Assembly: GCF_030297555.1 (NCBI RefSeq) | Contig: NZ_AP028136.1 | Span: 248,001 to 312,000 of the forward strand | Reading direction: 5' to 3' | Length of the DNA stretch: 64,000 nt | Source of the DNA: Polynucleobacter sp. HIN5 | GTDB taxonomy: Bacteria; Pseudomonadota; Gammaproteobacteria; Burkholderiales; Burkholderiaceae | Part shown: positions 18,402-27,678 of the stretch, one piece after another | How the letters are laid out: each line of letters begins with the position of its first letter | How positions within the stretch are numbered: position 1 is the stretch's first letter | Program-made: the position numbers and the translations under genes | The notes under the pieces: generated by a model | The model's input: only the letters and a program-made list of their open reading frames with translations | Told to the model about the DNA's origin: nothing | Databases searched by the model: none

Positions 18402-19304
18402 AGCTGCGATTGCGGCTGCGATGCTCTCATCAAAATAGACGTGACTGTCAAGAATTGCCTCATCTTGGGTTGCAGCTGAGGATGGTTTGAGGCGCTGACC
18501 GATAATCACTTGAAAATCCACCAGTGCACTAAGCCCAAACATCTGTGCCCAGGAGTTATTGCGATGTGGATTAATTTCGAGCACGCGAACATCGCGATCA
18601 AGAAATAATAGATTAAAGACTCCGGCACCTACCATGTAAGTAAAGGTTTTAGCCGAAGCCAAGGTTTGCAAATAGTCTTTAAAGCTGAGTTTTGATAAGT
18701 AGACAAGCTCAATGTGGTGATCGTTTAAAAACTTGGGATCAATATCGAGTAAATTTTTGCGACTCAGTTCATTGCGACCGTAGAGCAGATTTTTAGTGCG
18801 GTGTTCAGTAATGCCATTGCGCGCAAAACAAATCGCTTTAATCTCCTCGCAGATCGAGAGGTAGTCGGGATAGATTTTGAGATCTCGACCTTCCGGAGTG
18901 AGAATCAGATCGGAAAATTGGTAAACGCGAGAGCGATCGAGAAAAACCAAATAGTCTTTACCAATCACCGATTCAAGAAACTCTTGTTGAAAGCGATCAC
19001 CATCAATCGAGACGCAAATTCGTTTTTTGTTCGTGCGCCAGACATAGTAGAGCGGAAAGAAGACGTCATGAAAAAAGTGCGCGATGTTATCAACGTGAAT
19101 CAATAGCAAATAAAACGATTCGCCTTGTAGGTCAACGACCTGGAGTTCGGGGCCTTTACGAAATGCTTTGCGAACAAAGCGAATCCGATCGTGCTTGATG
19201 GCAATGGGTGCTTTGGTATAGAGTCGATGATCATGTAGAACATAGGGCGCTGAAATCCGTTCGGGTCGACGAAAAAAGTCAAGGAGTCGGTGAAGATTGG
19301 GCAT
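18381..19304 (-). CDS. GT61-like (DUF563) glycosyltransferase
   Basis: This 307-residue protein has the two segments typical of the GT61/DUF563 family: [18 protein letters not shown] (about residues 72-89) and [21 protein letters not shown] (about 224-244). No transmembrane helix is obvious. Acceptor and donor are unknown. It is the only minus-strand gene at the island's left end, overlapping pyrB by 21 bases tail to tail and diverging from the next glycosyltransferase. Confidence 0.65.
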   Translation of the reverse strand: MPNLHRLLDFFRRPERISAPYVLHDHRLYTKAPIAIKHDRIRFVRKAFRKGPELQVVDLQGESFYLLLIHVDNIAHFFHDVFFPLYYVWRTNKKRICVSIDGDRFQQEFLESVIGKDYLVFLDRSRVYQFSDLILTPEGRDLKIYPDYLSICEEIKAICFARNGITEHRTKNLLYGRNELSRKNLLDIDPKFLNDHHIELVYLSKLSFKDYLQTLASAKTFTYMVGAGVFNLLFLDRDVRVLEINPHRNNSWAQMFGLSALVDFQVIIGQRLKPSSAATQDEAILDSHVYFDESIAAAIAALVARHD

Positions 19305-19320
19305 CTCGTGGATTGAGGAA

Positions 19321-19347
19321 TTGACTAGCGAGTAAGCCTACTATAAT
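19321..19347 (+). promoter_or_regulatory. Sigma-70-like promoter for the first plus-strand glycosyltransferase
   Basis: TTGACT (19321-19326) and a perfect TATAAT (19342-19347) are separated by 15 bases, slightly short of ideal. Transcription would begin near 19354 with a leader of about 75 bases before the TTG start at 19430. Confidence 0.5.
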
Positions 19348-19368
19348 CGAGTCGTTCGCTCGTATTCA

Positions 19369-19386
19369 AAGTCCTCGCTAGGACTT
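19369..19386 (+). other. Leader hairpin in front of the GT4 gene
   Basis: AAGTCCT-CGCT-AGGACTT is a perfect 7-base stem with a 4-base loop in the predicted leader. No U-tract follows, so it is not a standard terminator; it could affect leader stability or translation. Confidence 0.4.
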
Positions 19387-19429
19387 CATCAAGAACAATT
19401 GGTATTAGGGGATCTTTTTAGAGAGTTCA

Positions 19430-20770
19430 TTGAAAAAAATATCCGTTCCACCCACGCAACGCCGTTGGCTACTGCTCACCCATGCATTTAATATGGACGG
19501 CCGGGCGGCGAGCCTGACCATCACCGATAAGATCCCTTATTTTTTAGAGGCCGGGGTGCAGCCGATTGTGCTGAGCGCCATTACCGGTATTCACGATACG
19601 CGCTTTCCTCATCAGCAGTTCTTGGCCTGGGGCCCGTCAGCCTTTCGCTTTGACTTTCGCCATTGGATTGCCAATCAATACGGACGGGGGTGGTTTTATA
19701 AACTGACAACTCGAACGGTTTCGGTGCTCCTAGCCCCCTTCATTGCGATTGAAAAACTCCTCTTGGGTTACTCGAGTCAATGGTCCTGGGCGATCCCGGC
19801 GTTTTTGCGTGGCTACTGGCTCATCAAATCGGGCAAAGTCGATGTGATTTATTCGATTGGCAGTGCATGGTCAGCTCACTTAGCAGGCGTGTGGTTAAAA
19901 CGCGCTACGGGCTTGCCACTGATTTCCGAGGTACATGATCCCTTGGTGATTCGTAAAGGTCCCAATGATCTTGGGATGGAAAAACCCAGAAATCGCGACG
20001 CGCGCTTTCGCCATTACCTAGAGCAACAGTTGTGCAAGTATTCTGATGATGTGTGGTGGTTTACCGATGGGGCGCTTCATTACGCCAAGATTCGTAATCC
20101 AAATTTAAATACCCCAGGCAATGCCCGTGGTTTTGTGGTGATGCCAGGGGCCAATCCACCGATTGCTGCAGAGCGCACCCCTCACCACTATGGCAACTAC
20201 TTGAATCTATGCCACTTTGGTTCTTTGGCCAATGATCGCTCGCTTTCCATGATTTTGCGGGCGGTGCATACCTTGGTCGCTAAATACCCAGAGGCCCGAG
20301 CGCTTATCAAAGTGCATGCCTATGGTGCACCCTTGGATTCATTAACCGTCGAAGCAATCAAGCAATACGATTACGCCGATCTCTTGGTGGCGCACGGTCG
20401 TCTTGAGCGCGATCCGGTAACCGGTCAATCGGGGCGTGAACGCGTAGCGCAAAAGATGCAAGAGGCCGATATCCTTCTTCTCTTGCATGGGAACGATGAG
20501 TGGTGTGCGGAATACATCCCATCGAAGTTTTATGACTACCTCTGGGCGGGCCGCCCCATTTGGGGTATCACGCACCGCAATCCGCAGCTCGATCAGATGC
20601 TCACGGAGCGAGGATCCTATCTGAGCGCGGATGGCGATGCGGTAGGCATTGCCATGACGCTCGAGCGCATTTGGCTTGATTGGAAGAGTCAGCAACTCAT
20701 TACCCCGATTTACAATCCAATTGGGGTGGATCAAGCGGTTCACACCATTTTGAGTCATCTTTACAACTAA
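19430..20770 (+). CDS. GT4-like glycosyltransferase (GT-B fold)
   Basis: This 446-residue protein begins at TTG. The N-terminal domain has THAFNMDGRAASLTI and the VDVIYSIGSAWSAHLAG stretch. The C-terminal half has LCHFGSLANDRSL and EYIPSKFYDYLWAGRPIWGI, the position where GT4 enzymes carry their E-x7-E/donor loop, so a GT-B fold is likely. A membrane-associated hydrophobic patch lies around residues 95-130. It is probably the first gene of a three-gene run with the next two. The sugar is unknown. Confidence 0.7.
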   Translation: MKKISVPPTQRRWLLLTHAFNMDGRAASLTITDKIPYFLEAGVQPIVLSAITGIHDTRFPHQQFLAWGPSAFRFDFRHWIANQYGRGWFYKLTTRTVSVLLAPFIAIEKLLLGYSSQWSWAIPAFLRGYWLIKSGKVDVIYSIGSAWSAHLAGVWLKRATGLPLISEVHDPLVIRKGPNDLGMEKPRNRDARFRHYLEQQLCKYSDDVWWFTDGALHYAKIRNPNLNTPGNARGFVVMPGANPPIAAERTPHHYGNYLNLCHFGSLANDRSLSMILRAVHTLVAKYPEARALIKVHAYGAPLDSLTVEAIKQYDYADLLVAHGRLERDPVTGQSGRERVAQKMQEADILLLLHGNDEWCAEYIPSKFYDYLWAGRPIWGITHRNPQLDQMLTERGSYLSADGDAVGIAMTLERIWLDWKSQQLITPIYNPIGVDQAVHTILSHLYN

Positions 20771-20782
20771 GCGGGCGCGCCT

Positions 20783-21682
20783 TTGAAAGACATCGTTTTG
20801 TATTGCAAGTCCTACTCCAAGGACTTTTTGCGTCTGCGCAATTTATTGGCATCGATTGAGCAATACAACAAAGACCAGCTCGATTTTTACATTTCCACCT
20901 CGGAGAGCGAGCGCGCTGAGCTCGAACGTCAAATTGGTGTTCAGGGTTATCAGTGGGTCTCGGACGAGTCGATTGTGCGCGCTAACCCACGAGCGCCATT
21001 GGATATTGATAAGACCAAGTCCGGAGGCCTTGCGCAGCAGGTCATCAAATCCGAATTTTGGCGTTTGGGTCTGGCAAAGAATTACGTATGCTTGGACTCG
21101 GATTGCATTTTTATTCAAGACTTTCAAAAAAGCGACTTTATCGCGAGCGACGGCAATCCCTATACGGTGATGTACCAAAATAAGGAATACCACCAGTTAG
21201 CAACCAACCGAAACTACGCCAAAGCGCCGCGACACTTGCAAAGCGAAGCCGAGCGCGTCAAAGCTATTTTTGGACGCACGGGCCCCAACTACTATTGCCC
21301 CTGCCCACCCTTTATTTGGTCGGCTGCCGTGTGGCAATCGCTCGATACCAATTATTTAGAACCCCGAGGACAAACCTTGTGGGATCTGTGCACGCGCGAG
21401 CACCCCGAGACCTTGATTTACCTCGAGGCGCTTTTGAACTTTCGGGCGATTCCTCTTCACCCCATTGAGCAATTGTTTCGGGTGTATTACTACGATTGGC
21501 ATTACTTTATCTTGCGCCGCTTGGGCGAGTCTATCCCGAAGCTCAAGGAAAACTACCTGGGTGTCATCTACCAATCGAGTTGGGATTTGAGCCTCGATCT
21601 TGGTCCGAGCAACAAATCCATCTTCTCGCGCGCCTTGAAAAAAATCAAGCGCGTGGGGCGCTATTTGCAAAGCTTCATCTAA
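20783..21682 (+). CDS. DUF6492-like glycosyltransferase (GT-A type)
   Basis: This 299-residue protein begins at TTG with MKDIVLYCKSYSKDFLRL. YVCLDSDCIFIQDF around residue 106 contains a DxD-like metal/nucleotide-sugar motif (DSD). NYYCPCPPFIWSAAVW and HPIEQLFRVYYYDWHYF are family-like segments that suggest DUF6492. It has no transmembrane helix and a basic C-terminal tail. It overlaps the next GT2 gene by one base (TAATG), implying coupling. Confidence 0.6.
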   Translation: MKDIVLYCKSYSKDFLRLRNLLASIEQYNKDQLDFYISTSESERAELERQIGVQGYQWVSDESIVRANPRAPLDIDKTKSGGLAQQVIKSEFWRLGLAKNYVCLDSDCIFIQDFQKSDFIASDGNPYTVMYQNKEYHQLATNRNYAKAPRHLQSEAERVKAIFGRTGPNYYCPCPPFIWSAAVWQSLDTNYLEPRGQTLWDLCTREHPETLIYLEALLNFRAIPLHPIEQLFRVYYYDWHYFILRRLGESIPKLKENYLGVIYQSSWDLSLDLGPSNKSIFSRALKKIKRVGRYLQSFI

Positions 21683-22608
21683 TGAGCGCGCAAGCTGCCA
21701 TGACCACGCCGCTCGTAAGCGTCATCATGCCGGCCTTTAAGAGTGAGAAATACATTGGTCAAGCGATTGAGAGCATCCTCGCGCAAACCCATACACATCT
21801 GGAACTCCTAATTTTTGAGGACGGCTCCCCCGATCAAACCCGATCGGTCATTAATCGCTATACCGATCCACGCATCGTCAAGGTGCTCTCGGACCAAAAT
21901 CAGGGCGTGGTTTATGCCCGCAATGCCCTCATTGATTTAGCCAAGGGCAAATACATCGCACTCATGGACGCAGACGATATTGCGGACCCCATGCGACTTG
22001 AAGCGCAGCTGCGTGTGTTAGAAAACAACGGGTGCGATGTGTGCGGTAGTGCCCAGTGGGTCTTGGATGATGCGACGCAACAGGTTAAAAAATCCAAAGA
22101 CAAATTTTCGGACGCAGATTTGCGCGCGCTTCTGGCCATCTACTGCACCTTGTGCAACTCCGCGGTGACCGCGCGCGCCGAACTCTTTAAACGCTTCAAA
22201 TACGACACCACGATTTTGACCTCCGAAGACTATTACCTATGGGTACAAATGGCTGCTGCCGGTGCTCGCTTTTTGAATTTGCGAGAGCGCCTGGTGACCT
22301 ATCGGCAATACCCTGCGCAAACGAGCTCCGTGCATCTGGAAAAATTTAAGCGCTCCACAATTGAAGTGCAAAAACGCTACTTGACCCTCTTAGGAATCGA
22401 TCTAAGTCTGCGTCCCGAACCACTACCTTGGCGAGAGCGTTGGCCGGTAGCGCTCACCTTGCTTTGCGCCTTAAAAGGGCGCTTTCCAGGGATGTCGTAT
22501 CGGGCCTGCGGTGAAATTTATGCGCGCTTTCAGTATCGCCGTTCAGGGCTTTGGACGCCCTTGACCCGTTTAGAGCGTGCGTTCGCGGCCTGGTGGGCAA
22601 ACCGCTAA
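21682..22608 (+). CDS. GT2 family glycosyltransferase
   Basis: This 308-residue protein starts at the ATG overlapping the previous stop; a longer frame reaches back to 21496 but lies inside the upstream gene. The GT-A signature is clear: VSVIMPAFKSEKYIGQAIES, ELLIFEDGSPDQT, and the metal site LMDADDIADP (DADD). It ends in a basic stretch suited to membrane contact. Its last 39 bases overlap the 3' end of an opposite-strand gene. It probably adds one sugar to a surface glycan. Confidence 0.9.
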   Translation: MSAQAAMTTPLVSVIMPAFKSEKYIGQAIESILAQTHTHLELLIFEDGSPDQTRSVINRYTDPRIVKVLSDQNQGVVYARNALIDLAKGKYIALMDADDIADPMRLEAQLRVLENNGCDVCGSAQWVLDDATQQVKKSKDKFSDADLRALLAIYCTLCNSAVTARAELFKRFKYDTTILTSEDYYLWVQMAAAGARFLNLRERLVTYRQYPAQTSSVHLEKFKRSTIEVQKRYLTLLGIDLSLRPEPLPWRERWPVALTLLCALKGRFPGMSYRACGEIYARFQYRRSGLWTPLTRLERAFAAWWANR

Positions 22609-23616
22609 GAAGTTGGCAATCGCCTCTTCACTCGTTCTATCAATCGCATCGGGAACTTCGAAGAGTTGCTGCGCACCGCGATACGAGTGCCACAGTTTTG
22701 GTACGAGTTTGACAGCACTACCCAGCATCCCAGCTAAGTGCGACATCCCGCTTTTGGACCCAATGAAGAGATCGGCATAGAGTAGATGGTGAAAGGTCTC
22801 TAAAAAGGGCGTATCAATGTGCTCGGTCACAGAGTGATCGCTATGGGCAAAGTATTGGGTCCAAGAAAAGGGTTCTCCCTTCTCCGACTGGTAAACACCT
22901 TGTTTGCCTTCACTAAAGATGTGGATCGCAAGGGGGCGGTGCGTCGTTCTCACAATGAGATCCAAAATAGCGAGGTACCAGGAGTCGGGCAGCATGCGCG
23001 TGGCGAGATCAGAGAACTGCCGACCCGGTAATAAATCACCGCGGCGAATGTGGAGAGCAATATTGAAGCGCTCAGGTTGATACGAAAGAGTAATCGGATC
23101 GGTTTGACGTGCCTTGTCATAGAGTTCACGAAACCACCCCCGCGTACTCGCGTACTCGTAATCGCCAAAGCGATTGTTGCTCACCCGAAACACGGTATTG
23201 GGTTCTGGGTGAGCTTGAATAAACTCATCGACTGGGCGATAGACTTCATCATCGATTTGCGCATTTGATGGAATGTGCATTTCAAACGGGGGAAGATCGA
23301 TTACCTTGAGTTCACCCTGGCGAATGCGCTCTTCAATCGCACTGCGACTCGGAAGAATGCTTGCGAGACCCAGCATGCGATTGAGATCATCGCCAAGATT
23401 GTGGGTTTCATGGGCGCGGGCGCCTCGGAGTTGGCGCAGCCCTTGCCGAAGACGCCAGCGCCAATCCGTATTCGATGATTTGCGAAGCTGCTCTTTGGCA
23501 TAGGCAAATTGCAATTGATGGCGCGTGGCAATTTTGATGCCGCGATTAATAAATCCGAGCGAGTGACCAATCCCTGCATCGGGATTGTCGTAGTCAATGA
23601 AGTAGCGCTGATTCAT
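22570..23616 (-). CDS. Fucosyltransferase-fold glycosyltransferase (GT11/GT23-like, HxRRGD motif)
   Basis: This 348-residue protein carries NIALHIRRGDL at about residues 185-195, the HxRRGD donor-site motif shared by alpha-1,2, alpha-1,6 and O-fucosyltransferases. GIGHSLGFINRGIKIA near the N-terminus and LLYADLFIGSKSGMSHLAGM near the C-terminus fit the same fold, the latter like the GDP-sugar binding loop. It is translated behind the GT10 gene through an ATGA overlap, and manC/gmd/fcl nearby supply GDP-fucose. The exact linkage is unknown. Confidence 0.65.
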   Translation of the reverse strand: MNQRYFIDYDNPDAGIGHSLGFINRGIKIATRHQLQFAYAKEQLRKSSNTDWRWRLRQGLRQLRGARAHETHNLGDDLNRMLGLASILPSRSAIEERIRQGELKVIDLPPFEMHIPSNAQIDDEVYRPVDEFIQAHPEPNTVFRVSNNRFGDYEYASTRGWFRELYDKARQTDPITLSYQPERFNIALHIRRGDLLPGRQFSDLATRMLPDSWYLAILDLIVRTTHRPLAIHIFSEGKQGVYQSEKGEPFSWTQYFAHSDHSVTEHIDTPFLETFHHLLYADLFIGSKSGMSHLAGMLGSAVKLVPKLWHSYRGAQQLFEVPDAIDRTSEEAIANFLAVCPPGRERTL

Positions 23617-24626
23617 TGTCCGAGATCACTCAAAATGCGCCTGCGAATGATCGATACGTAGCGCGTGGTGTCAAAGGCCATGGCGGCTGGGCTTTTTAAA
23701 AAGTCGGCAATGTGCGCTTGGTAGCGCGCGTAGGTTTTGGCATCGATGGATTTTAAGTAATGATGAACATCGGCGGTGCTTGCAAACTGCCGGCGATCAA
23801 TAAAGCACTCACTCGGTATGCGCTCACCAATCGTCTGCGACCCCCAGTACACCGGTACGCAACCCGCAAAAAAGCAATCAAAGATTTTTTCAGTAATGTA
23901 ATCGGGTAAATCTGCCACATTCTCATAGCAATAGGCAAATTTGGTTTTGCGATAGACCACCGATTTATCTTCGATTTCACCGGCGTAGCTGGGAAAAGGT
24001 TTGTAGCCAACCAGTTGGGAAGCGATGCGCTGCGCGCGCCGCTTGATTTTTCCCATGCGATCAAAGGCGGGGCTGGGCTTTCCCCAGCCTAAGCCATAGA
24101 GCGCAAAATCAGCCCGCGCATGCGTTTCGTACCAACGAATCACCGCTACACGCTCGCGGTAGAGGTCTCCGGGGATGCCGGGTGGAAAGGCTTTATTGGC
24201 ATTAATGATGCAACTAAAGATGGGGCGCTCGTCAAAGTGGGGAGTTGCCTCATAGCGAATTTGATTGGGAATCAGAAGCGGCACGGCATTGGGTAGGTGC
24301 AAAAGATCGCGATTCCAGGTAAAGAAGGCATTAAATTGCGCCAAGTAGGCAGGATCGCGATTGAAGGGGCAAATGATCGGATTTTCGGTGGCAATCAGGT
24401 ATTTGGGGCTGGGTAAATCAGGCGTGACTTGACCATCGTGCAGCAGGTGAAAGGCAATGGCTCGCCCCAGGTTCACATCGGGGTTATTGAGTTCCACGCC
24501 GTGCGCCAAAAACTCGGAGCGCAAAAGCCGATTGGTATAGGTCGGGTTATAGGTATGATGTTGATCAATGACCTCAAACGAGGCGTTTTTTACCCGATCC
24601 GGTTGATAATAATTCGCAAATTTCAT
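23613..24626 (-). CDS. GT10 family alpha-1,3/1,4-fucosyltransferase
   Basis: A start at 24626 (MKFANYYQPDRV) gives 337 residues; a GTG at 24650 is possible but less natural. The GT10 signature is strong: TKFAYCYENVADLPDYITEK and FFAGCVPVYWGS (about residues 228-262), the donor-binding alpha1,3-FucT motif. It has no transmembrane anchor, as in bacterial members such as those making Lewis-type antigens. It overlaps the next fucosyltransferase-like gene by 4 bases and should use the GDP-L-fucose made by gmd-fcl at 33-35 kb. Confidence 0.85.
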   Translation of the reverse strand: MKFANYYQPDRVKNASFEVIDQHHTYNPTYTNRLLRSEFLAHGVELNNPDVNLGRAIAFHLLHDGQVTPDLPSPKYLIATENPIICPFNRDPAYLAQFNAFFTWNRDLLHLPNAVPLLIPNQIRYEATPHFDERPIFSCIINANKAFPPGIPGDLYRERVAVIRWYETHARADFALYGLGWGKPSPAFDRMGKIKRRAQRIASQLVGYKPFPSYAGEIEDKSVVYRKTKFAYCYENVADLPDYITEKIFDCFFAGCVPVYWGSQTIGERIPSECFIDRRQFASTADVHHYLKSIDAKTYARYQAHIADFLKSPAAMAFDTTRYVSIIRRRILSDLGQ

Positions 24627-24631
24627 TATTG

Positions 24632-25567
24632 ATGACACTATACCGCTCACGAGACTCTCACCACCGGCCTATCTCTGAGTCTTCCATTTTATTGGCAGGC
24701 CCCGTGCGCAATGTCGCCGCCACCATTGAGCGCGAAGTCAAGACCTTGATGGCGAGTTTGGCGAACTTTAAAACGAGCGCGTGCCTGGTGATTGAAAGTG
24801 ACTCGAGTGATGCGACCGTTCAGCAATTAGAGCAATTGTCCAAGACCATGCCCCAGTTTTCCTATGTCAGCATGGGGCAGCTCAGTAAGCAATATCCCAG
24901 ACGAACTGATCGGATTGCCCTGTGTCGTAATGCGATTATCGATGCGGTAGCGCAAAACCCAGAGTGCGCGCAGATTGATTACATTGCCATGGCCGACATG
25001 GATGGCATGAATCACCTCATCACCCCGGAAAAAATTGCCCAGTGCTGGAGCGTGCCTGAAAACTGGGATGTGATTACCGCCAATCAATTGGGACCGTACT
25101 ATGACATTTGGGCACTACGCCATCGCGATTGGTGCCCGACCGACTGCTGGCAGCAAAAAACCGCGCTTGAAGCAGTGATTGGCGATCGACCGGCTGAACA
25201 TTTAGCGGTGACCGCGCGGCAAGTGACTCTGGATCCGCGCGCAGGACTCATTGAAGTTGATTCAGCGTTTGGAGGTTTAGCGATTTATCGTCGTGAGGCG
25301 TTTCTCGCAGGGCGCTATGCGGGCACTGATCGTAAGGGTGGCTTTGATGTAGCGGACCACATCCCCTTTCATGAAGACTTGCGTCAAAAAGGCTATAAAA
25401 TTTATATTAATTGTGCGCTGATTAATTGCGCGCAATACCCTGATGCCGTCGAACCGCCGCTACCCCAAGCACCCAAAGGGGTGCTTAAACTGGTTCAGCG
25501 CTTGGGGCAGATGCTCTTTGGCAAAAAACGCTTTAACAAATACCTAGACCTCATGAAGTCTCCCTAG
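24632..25567 (+). CDS. Putative GT-A type glycosyltransferase
   Basis: This 311-residue protein starts at ATG 24632 (TTG 24629 is also in frame). ILLAGPVRNVAATIEREVKT, VIESDSSDATVQQL and IAMADMDGMNH resemble a GT-A nucleotide-sugar site (DMDG as the DxD-like motif). EVDSAFGGLAIYRREAFL and IPFHEDLRQKGYKIYIN look like acceptor-domain segments. The start lies only 5 bases from the divergent GT10 start. rfbB follows about 30 bases later. Confidence 0.55.
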   Translation: MTLYRSRDSHHRPISESSILLAGPVRNVAATIEREVKTLMASLANFKTSACLVIESDSSDATVQQLEQLSKTMPQFSYVSMGQLSKQYPRRTDRIALCRNAIIDAVAQNPECAQIDYIAMADMDGMNHLITPEKIAQCWSVPENWDVITANQLGPYYDIWALRHRDWCPTDCWQQKTALEAVIGDRPAEHLAVTARQVTLDPRAGLIEVDSAFGGLAIYRREAFLAGRYAGTDRKGGFDVADHIPFHEDLRQKGYKIYINCALINCAQYPDAVEPPLPQAPKGVLKLVQRLGQMLFGKKRFNKYLDLMKSP

Positions 25568-25598
25568 GTTTGCAACTTTTGAACAATAGAAACAAGCG

Positions 25599-26657
25599 AT
25601 GATTCTGGTTACTGGCGGCGCAGGCTTTATTGGTGGCAACTTTGTACTCGATTGGCTCAAAGACCCCCATGCCGAAGGCATCATTAATCTGGATAAATTA
25701 ACGTATGCCGGCAATTTAGCCACACTTGATTCGCTAAAAAACGATTCGCGTCATGTTTTTGTGCAGGGGGATATTGGCGATCGCGCTCTGGTCGCGCAAC
25801 TATTAAAAGAGCATCAACCGCGCGCGATTGTGAACTTTGCGGCCGAGAGTCATGTGGATCGCTCAATTCATGGGCCAGCCGATTTTATTGAGACCAATAT
25901 CGTAGGTACCTTTAATCTCCTCGAGTGCGCGCGCGAGTACTGGAGTGGCTTACCAGACGATGCAAAACGAACGTTTCGCTTTCATCATGTCTCCACCGAC
26001 GAGGTCTATGGCTCACTAGCACCCACCGCTCCGGCATTTACGGAGACCCATTCTTATGAGCCCAATAGCCCGTATTCTGCCTCTAAAGCCGCATCTGACC
26101 ATTTGGTAAGAGCCTGGTTTCATACCTATGGGTTTCCCGTGGTCACCACCAATTGCTCGAATAACTATGGACCCTACCATTTCCCCGAAAAACTCATTCC
26201 CTTGGTCATTCTCAATGCGATTAATGGCAAGCCCCTACCGATTTACGGCGATGGTCAGCAAGTGCGCGATTGGCTCTATGTCGGTGATCATTGCTCAGCA
26301 ATTCGTGCGGTGCTCGCTCACGGTGCGCTTGGAGAAACCTACAACATCGGCGGCTGGAATGAGAAAACCAATCTCAGTGTCGTGCAAACCATCTGTCAGA
26401 TTTTGGATGAGTTAAGACCGAGGGCCGATGGTCAGTCTTATGCCAAGCAAATTACCTTTGTGAAAGACCGCCCTGGCCACGATCGGCGCTATGCGATTGA
26501 CGCCCGCAAAATTGAGCGCGAGCTTGGTTGGCGACCCGCTGAAACCTTTGATACGGGGATTCGTAAAACCGTGCAGTGGTATCTCGACAATCCATCCTGG
26601 GTGGAGGGGGTGGTAAGTGGCGCCTATCGCGATTGGGTGCAAAAGCACTACAACTAA
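25599..26657 (+). CDS. rfbB: dTDP-glucose 4,6-dehydratase
   Basis: This 352-residue SDR is the second step of dTDP-L-rhamnose synthesis. NAD motif [14 protein letters not shown] is at the N-terminus. [25 protein letters not shown] (catalytic Thr-Asp-Glu) and [13 protein letters not shown] (Tyr-x3-Lys) are all present. It is followed by rfbD, rfbA and rfbC in one unidirectional group. Confidence 0.97.
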   Translation: MILVTGGAGFIGGNFVLDWLKDPHAEGIINLDKLTYAGNLATLDSLKNDSRHVFVQGDIGDRALVAQLLKEHQPRAIVNFAAESHVDRSIHGPADFIETNIVGTFNLLECAREYWSGLPDDAKRTFRFHHVSTDEVYGSLAPTAPAFTETHSYEPNSPYSASKAASDHLVRAWFHTYGFPVVTTNCSNNYGPYHFPEKLIPLVILNAINGKPLPIYGDGQQVRDWLYVGDHCSAIRAVLAHGALGETYNIGGWNEKTNLSVVQTICQILDELRPRADGQSYAKQITFVKDRPGHDRRYAIDARKIERELGWRPAETFDTGIRKTVQWYLDNPSWVEGVVSGAYRDWVQKHYN

Positions 26658-26678
26658 GATCAATTGGCACATCATTCG

Positions 26679-27656
26679 ATGAACATTCTGGTTTTTGGTA
26701 AAGATGGCCAATTAGGTAAAGCCTTTCAATGCGTCTTTACAGATCAGAAACTTGGCGAGTTGCATCGCATTCACTACGTGGGGCGCGCGCAATGTGACCT
26801 TAGCAACGCCGATGCCATAACCAATCTTTTACGAGAAACGAAACCAAACCTCATCATCAATGCCGCGGCGTATACAGCGGTGGATCAAGCTGAACAAGAA
26901 ATCGATTTAGCCTATGCCGTCAATGCCAATGCGCCAGCCATCATGGCGCAATACGCTATGAAAGAGGGCGCAACTTTGTTGCACTACTCGACCGATTACG
27001 TCTTTGATGGCATGAAAACCACTCCCTACCTTGAGAGCGATGTGCGCAATCCCTTGGGGATCTACGGCAAAAGTAAGGCGGCTGGCGAAGCGGGGATTGA
27101 AGATGCTTTTAAGCAAGACCCTCATATAAAGGCACAATTTGCGATTTTGCGAACCAGCTGGGTCTATGGCGACGGGGGTAACTTTATTCGTACGATCTTA
27201 CGGCTCGCTAAAGAGCGCGAAAGTCTCAAAGTAATTGCCAATCAATATGGGGTACCTACCAGCGCACCTTGGTTAGCGAGTATTAGCCTACCGATGGTGC
27301 TTGATGAGAACCATCAACTGCGATCTTTTCCCTCGGGGCTTTACCACGCCATTCCCCAAGGAGAAACCACGTGGCATGCATTGGCATCGTTTGCAGTTCA
27401 AGCTGCAATTGATGCGGGTGCGGATCTAAAACTGCGTCCCGATCACATCATTGCCATTCCTGCTTCAGAGCACCCTTTACCAGCACCACGACCGATGAAC
27501 TCGCGCATGGCGCGACCTGCATTAGATACTCTAATGAATCAGATCTCTAAAGACACTGATGTGACAAAATGGCAGCAATGGCAACAATGGCAACAATCAT
27601 GGCAAAAGCCAGTCGCTGACTATGTTCAAGATTTAGTGATTCATAAAAATATTTAG
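26679..27656 (+). CDS. rfbD: dTDP-4-dehydrorhamnose reductase
   Basis: A start at ATG 26679 gives MNILVFGKDGQLGKAF and 325 residues; the frame also opens at TTG 26664. It is the final step to dTDP-L-rhamnose. Motifs: INAAAYTAVDQAEQE, LLHYSTDYVFDGMK and NPLGIYGKSKAAGE. The C-terminus contains a short tandem repeat reading WQQ-WQQ-WQQ that is not usual in the family. Total length is slightly above the usual 290-300 residues because of it and its flanks. Confidence 0.95.
   Translation: MNILVFGKDGQLGKAFQCVFTDQKLGELHRIHYVGRAQCDLSNADAITNLLRETKPNLIINAAAYTAVDQAEQEIDLAYAVNANAPAIMAQYAMKEGATLLHYSTDYVFDGMKTTPYLESDVRNPLGIYGKSKAAGEAGIEDAFKQDPHIKAQFAILRTSWVYGDGGNFIRTILRLAKERESLKVIANQYGVPTSAPWLASISLPMVLDENHQLRSFPSGLYHAIPQGETTWHALASFAVQAAIDAGADLKLRPDHIIAIPASEHPLPAPRPMNSRMARPALDTLMNQISKDTDVTKWQQWQQWQQSWQKPVADYVQDLVIHKNI
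27570..27596 (+). repeat. Three-copy 9-base coding tandem repeat in rfbD
   Basis: Three nearly identical 9-mers (TGGCAGCAA, then TGGCAACAA twice) encode Trp-Gln-Gln three times, followed by a partial unit (TCATGGCAA). Copy number could vary by replication slippage in multiples of three without changing frame. Confidence 0.8.
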
Positions 27657-27678
27657 AGCTTCCTAAAGGCATTTCCCG

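Noticed and set aside
21496..21681. N-terminal extension of the GT2 gene
   Set aside because: It lies inside the upstream gene; the GT2 domain begins just after the ATG at 21682, which is coupled to the previous stop.
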